A stretch of DNA of 64,000 nucleotides. Origin: Leifsonia sp. TF02-11. Lineage in GTDB: Bacteria > Actinomycetota > Actinomycetes > Actinomycetales > Microbacteriaceae. Shown piece after piece: positions 16,177 through 24,141 of the stretch; position 1 is the stretch's first letter; every line of letters starts with the position of its first letter. The position numbers were made by a program, and so were the translations under genes. The DNA lies in contig NZ_JAGEKP010000024.1 of assembly GCF_017565305.1 (NCBI RefSeq), positions 186,001 through 250,000 on the forward strand. The letters run 5' to 3'. The notes under the pieces were generated by a model. It saw nothing but the letters and a program-made list of their open reading frames with translations, searched no databases and was not told the DNA's origin.

Positions 16177-17261
16177 TGGCGGCCAGGATCGGCATCGTCG
16201 GCGCTAGCTGGCGTGGGGAGTACTTCCTCCGCGCGGCGGCCGCCCTCCCCCACCACTTCGAGGTGACGCGCGTCGTCACCCGCAGTGCCGAATCCGCCGA
16301 GCGGGCCTCCGCGGCCTGGGGCGTCGAGACGACCACGTCGTTCGACGAGTTCCGCGCGGGCGAATACGACTTCGTGGTGGTCGCCGCGCCGCCGGCGACC
16401 GCGCCGGAGCTGACGACAGCGCTCGCGCGCGACGGTCACGCCGTCCTGACCGAGACGCCTCCCGCGCCGAACCGCGATGCGCTGTTCTCGTTCTACGACG
16501 ACGTCAAGGACCTGCGCGTCCAGGTGGCGGAGCAGTACCGGTTCCAGGCGCACCTCGCCGCGAGGCTCGCCGTCGCCCGCTCCGGGCTGCTCGGCGCGAT
16601 TTCGTTCACCCGGATGTCGGTGGCCCACGGCTACCACGGCGTGAGCCTGATCCGCGCCTTCCTCGGAGCCGGCTTCGAGCCGGTAGAGGTGTCAGGCTGG
16701 GCGGCCAGGATGCCGGTGCTGTCCGTGCGCGGCCGCGACGACTGGCAGGACGAGCCGGCCGAGTACGCTCCCGACCGTACGATCGCGCGCCTCGCCTTCG
16801 GGGAGGCGAACGCGGTGTACGAGTTCGATTTCGAGCAGTACTTCTCGCCGATCCGGCCGCGACACATCGAGGTATACGGCGACAGGGGTCAGCTCTCCGA
16901 CGACGACGTCTCGTACGTCGTCGCGCCGCGCCAGGTGACGCGCGGACGACTGCAGCGCGACGCCACCGGTGCCGACGGCGATCTCGAAGGCTGGTTCGTC
17001 GACTCCATCGCCTGGAACGACGATGTGCTGTGGCGCAACCGCTTCCGCGGTGCACGGCTCAACGACGACGAGCTTGCGGTCGCCGAGCTGATGCACCGGA
17101 TGGCGGAATACGCGGCGGGCGGCGCCCCGGTCTACCCGGTCGCCGATGGCTGCCACGACCAGTTGCTCAGCCTGGCGGTCGACGAGACAGTGGCGAGCGG
17201 CAGCCCGGTCGTCGTCGCCGACGCCCCCTGGGCCGACCGGGCGAGTGTGCTCGCCGCATGA
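16176..17261 (+). CDS. Second Gfo/Idh/MocA-like oxidoreductase, divergent EKP motif
   Basis: Rossmann-fold oxidoreductase of 361 residues. The N-terminus is normal (RIGIVGASWRGEYFLRAAA), and VVVAAPPATAPELTTAL is the second half of the nucleotide fold. The usual EKP triad is replaced by ETP in AVLTETPPAPNRD, and the next expected catalytic segment reads QVAEQYRFQAHL. It may be a partner or a diverged subunit of the preceding enzyme. The gene starts in the stop of its neighbour and ends in an ATGA overlap with the alpha-galactosidase, so the three are tightly coupled. Confidence 0.8.
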   Translation: MAARIGIVGASWRGEYFLRAAAALPHHFEVTRVVTRSAESAERASAAWGVETTTSFDEFRAGEYDFVVVAAPPATAPELTTALARDGHAVLTETPPAPNRDALFSFYDDVKDLRVQVAEQYRFQAHLAARLAVARSGLLGAISFTRMSVAHGYHGVSLIRAFLGAGFEPVEVSGWAARMPVLSVRGRDDWQDEPAEYAPDRTIARLAFGEANAVYEFDFEQYFSPIRPRHIEVYGDRGQLSDDDVSYVVAPRQVTRGRLQRDATGADGDLEGWFVDSIAWNDDVLWRNRFRGARLNDDELAVAELMHRMAEYAAGGAPVYPVADGCHDQLLSLAVDETVASGSPVVVADAPWADRASVLAA

Positions 17262-19336
17262 GTGAGCTGATCGATTGGGGCAACTCGGCCGTCCGGCTCA
17301 GGATCGCCCTCGAGGAGGGCCGCGCGGTCGTGACCGGGCTGGATGTCGCCGGCCGCCCCGCCGACGACATCCCCTCCCGCATCGCCACTCCGCCTGCCGA
17401 GGTGCTCGTCGCCGGTGGACGGCTCCCCCAGGGCCAGCGTCACGTGGGCCTCGGCACCTCGGCCGAACTGCGCTACGAGCGGCACACGACCCGGGAGGTC
17501 GACGGCCGTTCCCAGCTGGAGCTGCTGCAGCGCACGCCGGCTGGCGTCGTCCTCCGGTCCACCTTCTCCCTATACGGCGAACTGCCCGTGCTGCGGGTGG
17601 AGCAGGAGGTCGTCAACGAGTCGGGCACGGCCGTCGCCCTGGAGCACCTGTCCAGCCTGACCCTCAACGGGTTCGCCCGTTTCCGCGACGAGGACTGGCG
17701 TGAGCGGGTGCGGCTGCGGATCCCGCACAACACGCTGCTGGCGGAGTTCAACTGGACGGAGCACTCCCTGCCGTCCCTGGGCATCGTGGACGTCGGTTTC
17801 ACCGAAGAAGGAGTGCACTCGTCCAAGTCGCGGGTCTCGGTGTCGAGCATCGGAACGCAGTCGACCACCGAGTACCTGCCCATGGGCGCGCTCGAGGACC
17901 TCGGGCGCGATCGCACCTGGGCGTGGCAGATCGAGGCCAACGGGTCGTGGCAGTGGGAGGTCGGAGACCACCTGGCCGCGGTCTACCTCTCGGCAGGCGG
18001 CCCGAACGACCAGGAGCACCACTGGCACCGCCGGCTCGCGCCCGGCGAGTCGTTCTCGGCCGTGCCGCTCGCGATCGCGTGCACCCCCGGCCGCCTGGAG
18101 GACGCCCTCCGGCCGCTGACCGAGTACCGCCGGCTCATCCGCCGCCCCAACGAGGACGACGAGCGCCTGCCGATCGTGTTCAACGACTTCATGAACGCGC
18201 TGATGGCCGATCCGACGGAGGAGAAGCTGCTGCCGGTCATCGCCGCTGCAGCAGCCGCCGGCAGCGAGTACTTCTGCGTCGACGCGGGCTGGTACTCCGA
18301 CGAGCAGGGCTGGTGGAACACCGTCGGCGACTGGACGGAGTCCAGCGCCCGGTTCCCCGGCGGGTTCGTTCGGGTGTTCGACGCGATCCGCGCCGCGGGA
18401 ATGGTGCCCGGCCTCTGGCTCGAGCCCGACGTCGTCGGCGTCGAGAGCCCGGTCGCCGACCGGTTGCCGTCATCGGCGTTCTTCAGCAGGCACGGCGCCC
18501 GCGTGGACAGCCAGGGGCGTCATCAGCTGGACTTCCGGTCCCCCGCCGTCATCGGGCGGATGGACGCCGTGGTCGATCGGCTCATCGCCGACTACGGCCT
18601 CGGCTACCTGAAGTTCGACTACAACATCAATGGCGGCATCGGTACAGACGTCGGCTCCACGAGCGCGGGCGACGCGCTGCTGGAGCATCACCGCGCCTTC
18701 CTGCGCTGGATCGCCGGCCTGTTCGAGCGGCATCCCGGGCTGGTCATCGAGAACTGCTCCAGCGGAGGAGCCAGGATCGACTACGCGTCGATGGCCGAAT
18801 TCTCCATCCTCTCGACCAGCGACCAGACCGACCACGTCCGCTACGCGACCATCGCGGCCGGCGCCCCGAGCGGTGTCACGCCGGAGCAGGCGGCGGTGTG
18901 GGTCTATCCGCAACCCGAGTTCGGACGGGAGGAGCTGCGCTTCGCGATCGTGAACGGCCTGCTGGCGCGGCCCCAGCTCAGCGGCGGGATGTGGCGCCTG
19001 GATGACGCGCAGCTGGCAACCGTGGCCGAGGCGATGGCAGTGTACCGCTCCTACCGGGAGCGGATCCCCGGCATGACACCGATCTGGCCCATCGGGCTGC
19101 CCGGCTGGGACGACCGGTGGGTGGCCCAGGGACTTGTCGACGACGACGGCATCCTGTTGGCGGTCTGGCGGCGCGGCGGCGATGAGACTGTCCGGCTGCC
19201 GTTGGCCGACGGCCTCGCGCGCCGAGCCGAGGTGCTGTTCCCGACCGATGTCGAGACCGGGCTCGAATGGCAGGACGGCACACTGCTCGTGACCCTGCCC
19301 ACCGAGCTGAGCGCCCGGCTCATCCGCATCCGCTGA
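17258..19336 (+). CDS. GH36-type alpha-galactosidase
   Basis: Cytoplasmic glycoside hydrolase of 692 residues; no signal peptide. N-terminal beta-sandwich (to about 280), then the catalytic barrel starting at PIVFNDFMNALMADP. The nucleophile is Asp454 in YLKFDYN and the acid/base Asp522 in STSDQTDH; VDAGWYSD, PGLWLEPD and ENCSSGGARID are further clan-D landmarks. Length is typical of GH36. Start chosen at the ATGA overlap with the preceding oxidoreductase. It likely cleaves an alpha-galactoside or related glycoside imported by the divergent ABC system. Clan and catalytic residues are certain; the sugar specificity is not. Confidence 0.92.
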   Translation: MSELIDWGNSAVRLRIALEEGRAVVTGLDVAGRPADDIPSRIATPPAEVLVAGGRLPQGQRHVGLGTSAELRYERHTTREVDGRSQLELLQRTPAGVVLRSTFSLYGELPVLRVEQEVVNESGTAVALEHLSSLTLNGFARFRDEDWRERVRLRIPHNTLLAEFNWTEHSLPSLGIVDVGFTEEGVHSSKSRVSVSSIGTQSTTEYLPMGALEDLGRDRTWAWQIEANGSWQWEVGDHLAAVYLSAGGPNDQEHHWHRRLAPGESFSAVPLAIACTPGRLEDALRPLTEYRRLIRRPNEDDERLPIVFNDFMNALMADPTEEKLLPVIAAAAAAGSEYFCVDAGWYSDEQGWWNTVGDWTESSARFPGGFVRVFDAIRAAGMVPGLWLEPDVVGVESPVADRLPSSAFFSRHGARVDSQGRHQLDFRSPAVIGRMDAVVDRLIADYGLGYLKFDYNINGGIGTDVGSTSAGDALLEHHRAFLRWIAGLFERHPGLVIENCSSGGARIDYASMAEFSILSTSDQTDHVRYATIAAGAPSGVTPEQAAVWVYPQPEFGREELRFAIVNGLLARPQLSGGMWRLDDAQLATVAEAMAVYRSYRERIPGMTPIWPIGLPGWDDRWVAQGLVDDDGILLAVWRRGGDETVRLPLADGLARRAEVLFPTDVETGLEWQDGTLLVTLPTELSARLIRIR

Positions 19337-19338
19337 AC

Positions 19339-19377
19339 GGCACAGAGCGTGGTCGCTCGGCGCCCACGCTCTGTGCC
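19339..19377 (+). terminator. Strong stem-loop terminator after the alpha-galactosidase gene
   Basis: GGCACAGAGCGTGG (19339-19352) pairs perfectly with CCACGCTCTGTGCC (19364-19377) over 14 base pairs with an 11-base loop, starting 3 bases after the stop codon. No T-run follows. Confidence 0.8.
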
Positions 19378-19389
19378 GACTGCCGTATC

Positions 19390-19419
19390 CCGATAATCGG
19401 AATTGCGATCCGATAGAAT
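19390..19419 (+). promoter_or_regulatory. IclR promoter region with palindromes
   Basis: CCGATAATCGG (19390-19400) is a perfect palindrome, and ATCGGA (19396-19401) with TCCGAT (19409-19414) forms a second, overlapping inverted repeat. TAGAAT (19414-19419) is a likely -10 box that would start transcription at or beside the ATG at 19426, giving a leaderless message. Probably the self-regulatory site of the IclR protein. Confidence 0.58.
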
Positions 19420-19425
19420 GCACGC

Positions 19426-20223
19426 ATGACGTCATCCGACCTCGGCGGCGGTCGCGCACCCGCGGTCGACCGGCTGGTCGGCTCCGACCGCGTCCTCGCC
19501 GTGCTCTCCGCACTCGCGAAGCGACCGGAGGGGGCGACACTCGACGAGCTCGCCCAGGCGGTGGACAGCCCCAAGTCGACCGTCCACAGGGCGCTCGCGT
19601 CGCTGCGGCGCGCGAACTTCGCCGCGCAGCTCGGCCGCGGCATCTACGTCGTCGGGGACGAGTTCCTGCGGTTGGCCCTCGAGAACCAGTCCGCCCGGCC
19701 GGAAGGCCGCGCGGTCGAGCCTGTGCTGAGCCGACTGAGCGAACGCTTCGGCGAGACAGCCCACTACGCGGTGCTCGATGGCGACGAGGTGGTCTACCGC
19801 GCCAAAGTCGACCCCGCATCCGGCTCGGTGCGACTCACCTCGGTGGTCGGCGGGCGGAACCCCGCCTACCGCACGGCCGTCGGGAAGCTCCTCCTCAGCG
19901 TCACCTGCTCCAGTACGGACGAGCTGGCGACCGTGATCGGAATCGGGCCGTTCGAGCGCCGCACCGCCAACACGATCGGAACGCTCGACGCGCTCTGGAA
20001 CGAGCTCGAGCTGACCCGCGCGCGCGGCTGGGCCACCGATGACCAGGAGAACGAGCTCGGAGTCAACTGCCTCGCCGTCCCCGGTCACTTCGGTCCCGGC
20101 GGTGCGATGTCCGGCGCGGTCAGCGTCAGCGCCCTCGCCTTCCGCACGCCGCTGTCGGCGCTCGTCGAGAGCGTCGACGAGATCCGTGCGATCGTCGACG
20201 CCCGGCCGACCGGCCCTCAGTAG
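19426..20223 (+). CDS. IclR family transcriptional regulator
   Basis: Regulator of 265 residues. N-terminal winged helix (about 20-80) with ATLDELAQAVDSPKSTVHRALASL, then the GAF-like effector domain with ETAHYAVLDGDEVVYRAKVDP, RTAVGKLLL (the conserved loop near the ligand pocket) and GVNCLAVPGHFGPGG. IclR proteins commonly control sugar-acid and aromatic catabolism. No Shine-Dalgarno is present and a -10 box lies 7 bases upstream, so translation is probably leaderless. It is convergent with the SDR gene, overlapping its 3' end by 7 bases. The target is likely the neighbouring catabolic genes, but no second copy of its palindrome was found with confidence. Confidence 0.9.
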   Translation: MTSSDLGGGRAPAVDRLVGSDRVLAVLSALAKRPEGATLDELAQAVDSPKSTVHRALASLRRANFAAQLGRGIYVVGDEFLRLALENQSARPEGRAVEPVLSRLSERFGETAHYAVLDGDEVVYRAKVDPASGSVRLTSVVGGRNPAYRTAVGKLLLSVTCSSTDELATVIGIGPFERRTANTIGTLDALWNELELTRARGWATDDQENELGVNCLAVPGHFGPGGAMSGAVSVSALAFRTPLSALVESVDEIRAIVDARPTGPQ

Positions 20224-20891
20224 GTCGCCCGACCTCCGCTGATGTCGTAGACGGCGCCGGTCGAGAAGCTGACCCGGTCGGAGGCGAGCCACGCGATCAG
20301 TTCGGCGACCTCCTCCGCCCGCCCCACCCGTTTCATCGGAATGAGGCTCGTGATGTGGGCGAGCACGTCCGGCGCGGTGTCGTCGTTCATCGGGGTGGCG
20401 ATCACCGCGGGAGCGATCGCATTCACCAGCACGCCGGTCGTCGCCAGCTCCTTGCCTGCCGACTTGGTGAGGCCGATCACGGCCGCCTTCGACGCGGAGT
20501 AGATGGAGAGGTTGGGATTACCGTCTTTGCCCGCCATGCTGGCGATGTTGACCACCCGTCCCCAGCCGCGCTCGACCATCCCCGGCACGAACGCGCGCAT
20601 CATGGCGACCGTTCCGACGACGTTCACGCCGAGCACGGCCCGCCACTGGTCGGACGACGTCGAGACGAGCGGGGTGTTCGGCCCGACGATGCCCGCGGAG
20701 TTGACCAGGATGTCCACGCCGCCGATGCGATCGACGGCCTCCGCCACGGCCCCGTCGTCGGTGATGTCGAGAACCACGTCGCAGTCGCCTCCGAGGTCGA
20801 CGCGCACGACGTCGATCCCGTCTGCGCTCAGGCGCGCGGCCGTCGCGGCGCCGAGGCCGCTCGCTCCGCCGGTGACGATGGCGCGGGTCAT
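20217..20891 (-). CDS. Short-chain dehydrogenase/reductase
   Basis: NAD(P)-dependent SDR of 224 residues. Cofactor motif TGGASGLG is at residues 7-14, NSAG follows, and the catalytic triad is Ser in NIASMAG and YSASK (Tyr, Lys) near residue 145. In diketo-hydrolase pathways for L-fucose and L-rhamnose an SDR of this size oxidises the 2-keto-3-deoxy acid to the 2,4-diketo acid, which is then cleaved by an FAH-family hydrolase such as the one encoded two genes upstream. That role is inferred from context. GGAGGT precedes the ATG, which overlaps the stop of the Zn dehydrogenase gene (ATGA). Confidence 0.9.
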   Translation of the reverse strand: MTRAIVTGGASGLGAATAARLSADGIDVVRVDLGGDCDVVLDITDDGAVAEAVDRIGGVDILVNSAGIVGPNTPLVSTSSDQWRAVLGVNVVGTVAMMRAFVPGMVERGWGRVVNIASMAGKDGNPNLSIYSASKAAVIGLTKSAGKELATTGVLVNAIAPAVIATPMNDDTAPDVLAHITSLIPMKRVGRAEEVAELIAWLASDRVSFSTGAVYDISGGRATY

Positions 20892-21916
20892 GGGGTACCT
20901 CCAGGGTGTCGGATGTCGATGTGGAACTTCGGGCCGGGTCCTGCGCCCGGCGGACGCTCGCCCGCAAGGATGGCCGGCACGCCCTCGAGCGGAACCGTGG
21001 CGGCGACCAGCGGCCGGGGATCGACCGCGCCCGACGCATACGCCTCGATCGTGCCGTCCAGCCCGGGAGACGCACTCAGGATGCCCACGCCCGTCACGTC
21101 CGCCAGGGCGAGCGCGCGGGTGTCGACGAGGCTCGGGCTGCCCGCGAGGCCGACGAAGACCACCCGCCGGCCCGGTTCGACGAGCTCCACGGCGCGCGCG
21201 GGGAGCTGCGCGGCGTTGGAAGCGTCGATCACGGCATCCCACGGCAGGTCGGGCAGCGTCTCGTCCGACCACGCGCTCGAGAAGCCGAGGGATCGGGCGA
21301 ACGCCAGCGAGCGCTCGCTGCGGCCGAGCAGGTGCACCTCGGCGCCGCGCGCGCGGGCGAACATCGCGGCGAGCAGGCCGATCGTGCCCGCACCGAAGAC
21401 GAGCACGCGCTCGCCCGCGCCGACACCGGCGGCCTCGGCGGACCGATAGGCGTTGCCGCCGGGTTCGACGAGGGCACCGGCGGTGTCATCGACGGTGTCT
21501 GGAAGCGCGCGCAGCGAAGAGGCAGGGACGGCGACCCGCTCGGCCAGCGCGCCTGGCCGTCCGTCTCGTACGCCGAGCTCTCCGCGGAAGGCGCAGACAT
21601 GCTGGTAACCCGACAGGCATCGCCGACAGCGACCGCAGCCGAGCATGGTGTCGCCGGTGACGCGGCGGCCGAGCCAGGCCGGATCGACGCCATCGCCGAG
21701 TTCGACGACCTCGCCCATCCACTCGTGGCCGATGCGGACGGGATAGCTGGTCACGCCGTCATGCAGGTACTGCATCTGCCCGGTGAAGAGCTCCACGTCG
21801 GTTCCGCAGACACCGGCGCGGTGCACCTCGACCACGACATCGCCGGGGACGGCCACAGGCTCCGGGACCTCCTGCACCTCCGCGCTGCCCGGCCCGGTGA
21901 GGACGAGGGCTCTCAT
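20888..21916 (-). CDS. Zinc-dependent medium-chain sugar/alcohol dehydrogenase
   Basis: 342-residue MDR enzyme. Catalytic zinc ligands are Cys in AGVCGTDVELF and His-Glu in GHEWMGEV; the structural zinc loop reads CGRCRRCLSGYQHVC with four Cys; the NAD fold has VFGAGTIGLLAA. Relatives oxidise aldoses or polyols such as L-fucose, galactose or sorbitol. In this operon, which also has a lactonase, it is the natural candidate for the first step, oxidation of the free sugar to its lactone. It overlaps both flanking genes by 4 bases. Confidence 0.88.
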   Translation of the reverse strand: MRALVLTGPGSAEVQEVPEPVAVPGDVVVEVHRAGVCGTDVELFTGQMQYLHDGVTSYPVRIGHEWMGEVVELGDGVDPAWLGRRVTGDTMLGCGRCRRCLSGYQHVCAFRGELGVRDGRPGALAERVAVPASSLRALPDTVDDTAGALVEPGGNAYRSAEAAGVGAGERVLVFGAGTIGLLAAMFARARGAEVHLLGRSERSLAFARSLGFSSAWSDETLPDLPWDAVIDASNAAQLPARAVELVEPGRRVVFVGLAGSPSLVDTRALALADVTGVGILSASPGLDGTIEAYASGAVDPRPLVAATVPLEGVPAILAGERPPGAGPGPKFHIDIRHPGGTP

Positions 21917-22773
21917 CGCGGCGGGATCACGGTCTGGCGCTGACGGCCGAGGCCGTCGATGGCGAGTTCCATGACGTCGCCGGCCTGCAACCAGATCTCG
22001 GGGCGGAAGCCCATGCCGACCCCGGGCGGGGTTCCGGTGTTGATCAGGTCGCCGGGCTCGAGGACGAGGAACTGGCTGATGTAGTGGACGATGACGTACG
22101 GGTCGAAGATCATCGTCGCGGTGGATCCCGTCTGGCGGCGCACCCCGTTGACGTCCAGTGTCATCCCGAGGTCGTTCACGTCGGGGATCTCGTCCGGTGT
22201 GACGAGCCAGGGACCAGCCGGGTTGAAGGTCTCGGCCGACTTGCCTTTCAGCCACTGTCCGCCGCGCTCCAGCTGGAAGGCCCGCTCGGAGACGTCGTTG
22301 ACCAGCGTCCAGCCCGCGATGTGGTCGCGCGCCTGCTCCACGGAATCCAGGTAGCTGCTGCGCGTGCCGATCACGATGCCGAGCTCGACCTCCCAGTCGG
22401 GCTTGGTCGACCCGCGCGGGATGCGAACGTCGTCGTTCGGGCCGACCAGGGTGTTGGGCGACTTCGTGAACAGGATCGGCTCGCTGGGCACGGCCTGGCC
22501 GGTCTCGGCGGCGTGATCGGAGTAGTTCAGGCCGACGCAGATGATCTGGTGCGGGCGAGCGATCGGGGCGCCGATGCGCTGGCCGCCGAGCAGGTGGACC
22601 TGTCCGCGCTCGGTGCGTTCCGCCACGACACCGCGCACGCTCTCGGGTCCGCCCCCGGCGAAGAAGGCCTCGTCGAAATCGGCGACGACGTCCGAGAGAT
22701 CGACGTAGCCGTCATCGCCGACCAGTACGGCGGGACGCTCAGCGCCAGCGGGGCCGATGCGGAGGAGTTTCAT
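21913..22773 (-). CDS. Fumarylacetoacetate hydrolase family protein (probable 2,4-diketo-3-deoxy-sugar-acid hydrolase)
   Basis: 286-residue FAH-family enzyme. The core starts at IICVGLNYSDHAAETG (about residues 77-92); metal ligands are the Glu pair in KPDWEVELGIVIG and the Asp in TLVNDVSERAFQ; INTGTPPGVGMG is the conserved substrate loop. Members of this type in the L-fucose and L-rhamnose pathways split 2,4-diketo-3-deoxy acids to pyruvate and lactate. The local set of lactonase, dehydrogenase and SDR supports that role. AAGGA precedes the ATG, which overlaps the SMP-30 stop. Other FAH activities, such as acylpyruvate hydrolysis, remain possible. Confidence 0.86.
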   Translation of the reverse strand: MKLLRIGPAGAERPAVLVGDDGYVDLSDVVADFDEAFFAGGGPESVRGVVAERTERGQVHLLGGQRIGAPIARPHQIICVGLNYSDHAAETGQAVPSEPILFTKSPNTLVGPNDDVRIPRGSTKPDWEVELGIVIGTRSSYLDSVEQARDHIAGWTLVNDVSERAFQLERGGQWLKGKSAETFNPAGPWLVTPDEIPDVNDLGMTLDVNGVRRQTGSTATMIFDPYVIVHYISQFLVLEPGDLINTGTPPGVGMGFRPEIWLQAGDVMELAIDGLGRQRQTVIPPR

Positions 22774-23711
22774 GCGGTTTCCTTTCGAGGGTGCGTCGGG
22801 GGCGGAGTCGGTCGGTCGATGTGCCCGGACCAGGCGGCGACGGGCAGGCCGCGGACACCGGTGTGGACCGTGAACAGCCGGCCGGAGAGCGGGTGCGCCC
22901 GCAGCTGCTCCTCCCCCAGGCCTTCCCGCGCGGTCGTGATCACGAGGGTTGTGAGGTCGGTGCCTGCGAAGGCGACGGAGGAGACGTTCGGAGCGGGGAC
23001 GTCGACCCGGCCGACGACCCGGCCGTCGGGCGAGCACCTGAGCACATGGCCAGCGCCCCAGACGGCGATCCAGACGGAGCCCTGAGCGTCCACGGCGAGG
23101 CCGTCCGGCAGGCCGTCGTCCACGGTGAGGAAGACCGACCGCGGTCCGGTCGCCCCTGACCCGGGATCGTAGGTGCGGACGTTCACGCGCCCGGCCAGGG
23201 TGTCCACGCTGTAGAGCAGCCGGCCGTCCGGCGACCAGCCCAGCCCGTTCGACAGAGTCAGGTCGTCGTCGAGCGTGGTGACCGAGCCGTCCTCCTCGAA
23301 GCGGAGGAGGAGCTCGCGCCCGGCCGGCCCCTTCGTGCCTGCGACGAATCGGCCGCGCGGGTCGGGCTTGCCGTCGTTGAAGCGCCTGCCGTCGCCCACG
23401 ACCACGCGCGGGCCCGGCGTGACGCGCCCGTCGGTCGCGCGGAGATGGAGCCGGTCGGTTCCGGCGACCAGCAGGCGCCCGTCGTCCGCGATCGCGACCG
23501 CTGCCGCGACGTCCGGCACCTGGATCCGCTCGAGGATCTCGATGCGCCCGTCGGCGGCGAGGCGCCCGGAGAGCACCGCGCCCTCCAGGATGTCGACCCA
23601 CAGGAGCCGGGAACGGGCGCCGTCCCAGACGGGCCCCTCGGCGAGCAAGTACGACTCGTCGGTGGCGACGCGGGCTTCGGCGATGAGAGGGACGCCGCGG
23701 AGCGCCCTCAT
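22770..23711 (-). CDS. SMP-30/gluconolactonase family lactonase
   Basis: Six-bladed beta-propeller of 313 residues that probably opens a sugar lactone to the aldonate. Metal ligands of the family are visible: Glu25 in LLAEGPVWD, Asn in TLSNGLGWSPDG and Asp in DGLPDGLAVD; GDGRRFNDGKPDPRGRFVAGT is another conserved blade. No signal peptide, so cytoplasmic. It starts inside the stop of the ArsR-like gene and ends inside the start of the FAH gene, so it belongs to the same transcript. It would act after the zinc-dependent dehydrogenase and before a dehydratase, which is missing here but present at 12.9 kb. Confidence 0.9.
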   Translation of the reverse strand: MRALRGVPLIAEARVATDESYLLAEGPVWDGARSRLLWVDILEGAVLSGRLAADGRIEILERIQVPDVAAAVAIADDGRLLVAGTDRLHLRATDGRVTPGPRVVVGDGRRFNDGKPDPRGRFVAGTKGPAGRELLLRFEEDGSVTTLDDDLTLSNGLGWSPDGRLLYSVDTLAGRVNVRTYDPGSGATGPRSVFLTVDDGLPDGLAVDAQGSVWIAVWGAGHVLRCSPDGRVVGRVDVPAPNVSSVAFAGTDLTTLVITTAREGLGEEQLRAHPLSGRLFTVHTGVRGLPVAAWSGHIDRPTPPPTHPRKETA

Positions 23712-24043
23712 CGGAGGACCACCGTCTTCAAGGCTTGGGAGGGCACGACGTCGTCAGCGATGGCATCGAACATCAGCCAGGCCAGCTCCTCCACGCGCGA
23801 CCGCTCCAGGTGGTACAGCCGTGCGGGTCGGAAGCTCCCGTCGACGCGCGCCGTCTCGTGCCGGACCGCGCCGACGGCCTCGAGCGCCGCGAGATGCGTG
23901 CTGATTCCGTTGCGTGTCCAGCCCACGGCCCGACTGAGCTGCGACACAGTCGCCGGGCCCGACGCCGCCAGTGCGCGGAGCAGTTCCAGCCGGACGGCCG
24001 GCAGGCCGAACGCGACGGCGACCGTCGCGGCGGAGTCTTCCAT
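23708..24043 (-). CDS. ArsR-like winged-helix regulator
   Basis: Small DNA-binding protein of 111 residues with a single winged-helix domain: VRLELLRALAASGPATVSQLSRAV, then the recognition helix in GWTRNGISTHLAALEAVGAV and a wing with RPARLYHL. No metal-site Cys cluster is seen, so it is not a classical arsenic sensor. I chose the ATG at 24043 because GAGGA lies 7 bases upstream; in-frame ATGs at 24082, 24091 and 24124 would extend it into the promoter palindrome. It heads the catabolic operon and is divergent from the FAD/FeS dehydrogenase, so it likely regulates both. Confidence 0.75.
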   Translation of the reverse strand: MEDSAATVAVAFGLPAVRLELLRALAASGPATVSQLSRAVGWTRNGISTHLAALEAVGAVRHETARVDGSFRPARLYHLERSRVEELAWLMFDAIADDVVPSQALKTVVLR

Positions 24044-24082
24044 GACCGATTCCTCTTCGAGTGGTTCAGGCGCCGTGATCAT

Positions 24083-24095
24083 GGCTATCATAGCC
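24083..24095. promoter_or_regulatory. Palindrome in the divergent promoter region of the ArsR-like gene
   Basis: GGCTAT-C-ATAGCC is a perfect 13-base palindrome. On the minus strand it contains TATGAT, a good -10 box for the regulator/lactonase operon, with TTGCAT 19 bases further upstream as a weak -35. A repressor bound here would silence that operon. The binder is probably the ArsR-like protein. Confidence 0.6.
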
Positions 24096-24141
24096 GTGTT
24101 CCAATTGTCAGATGCAAATTCCATTTATCGGAAGGCACCAC

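Noticed and set aside
24043-24124. Longer N-terminus for the ArsR-like regulator
   Set aside because: It would place coding sequence over the promoter palindrome and has no ribosome site; ATG 24043 has GAGGA at proper spacing.
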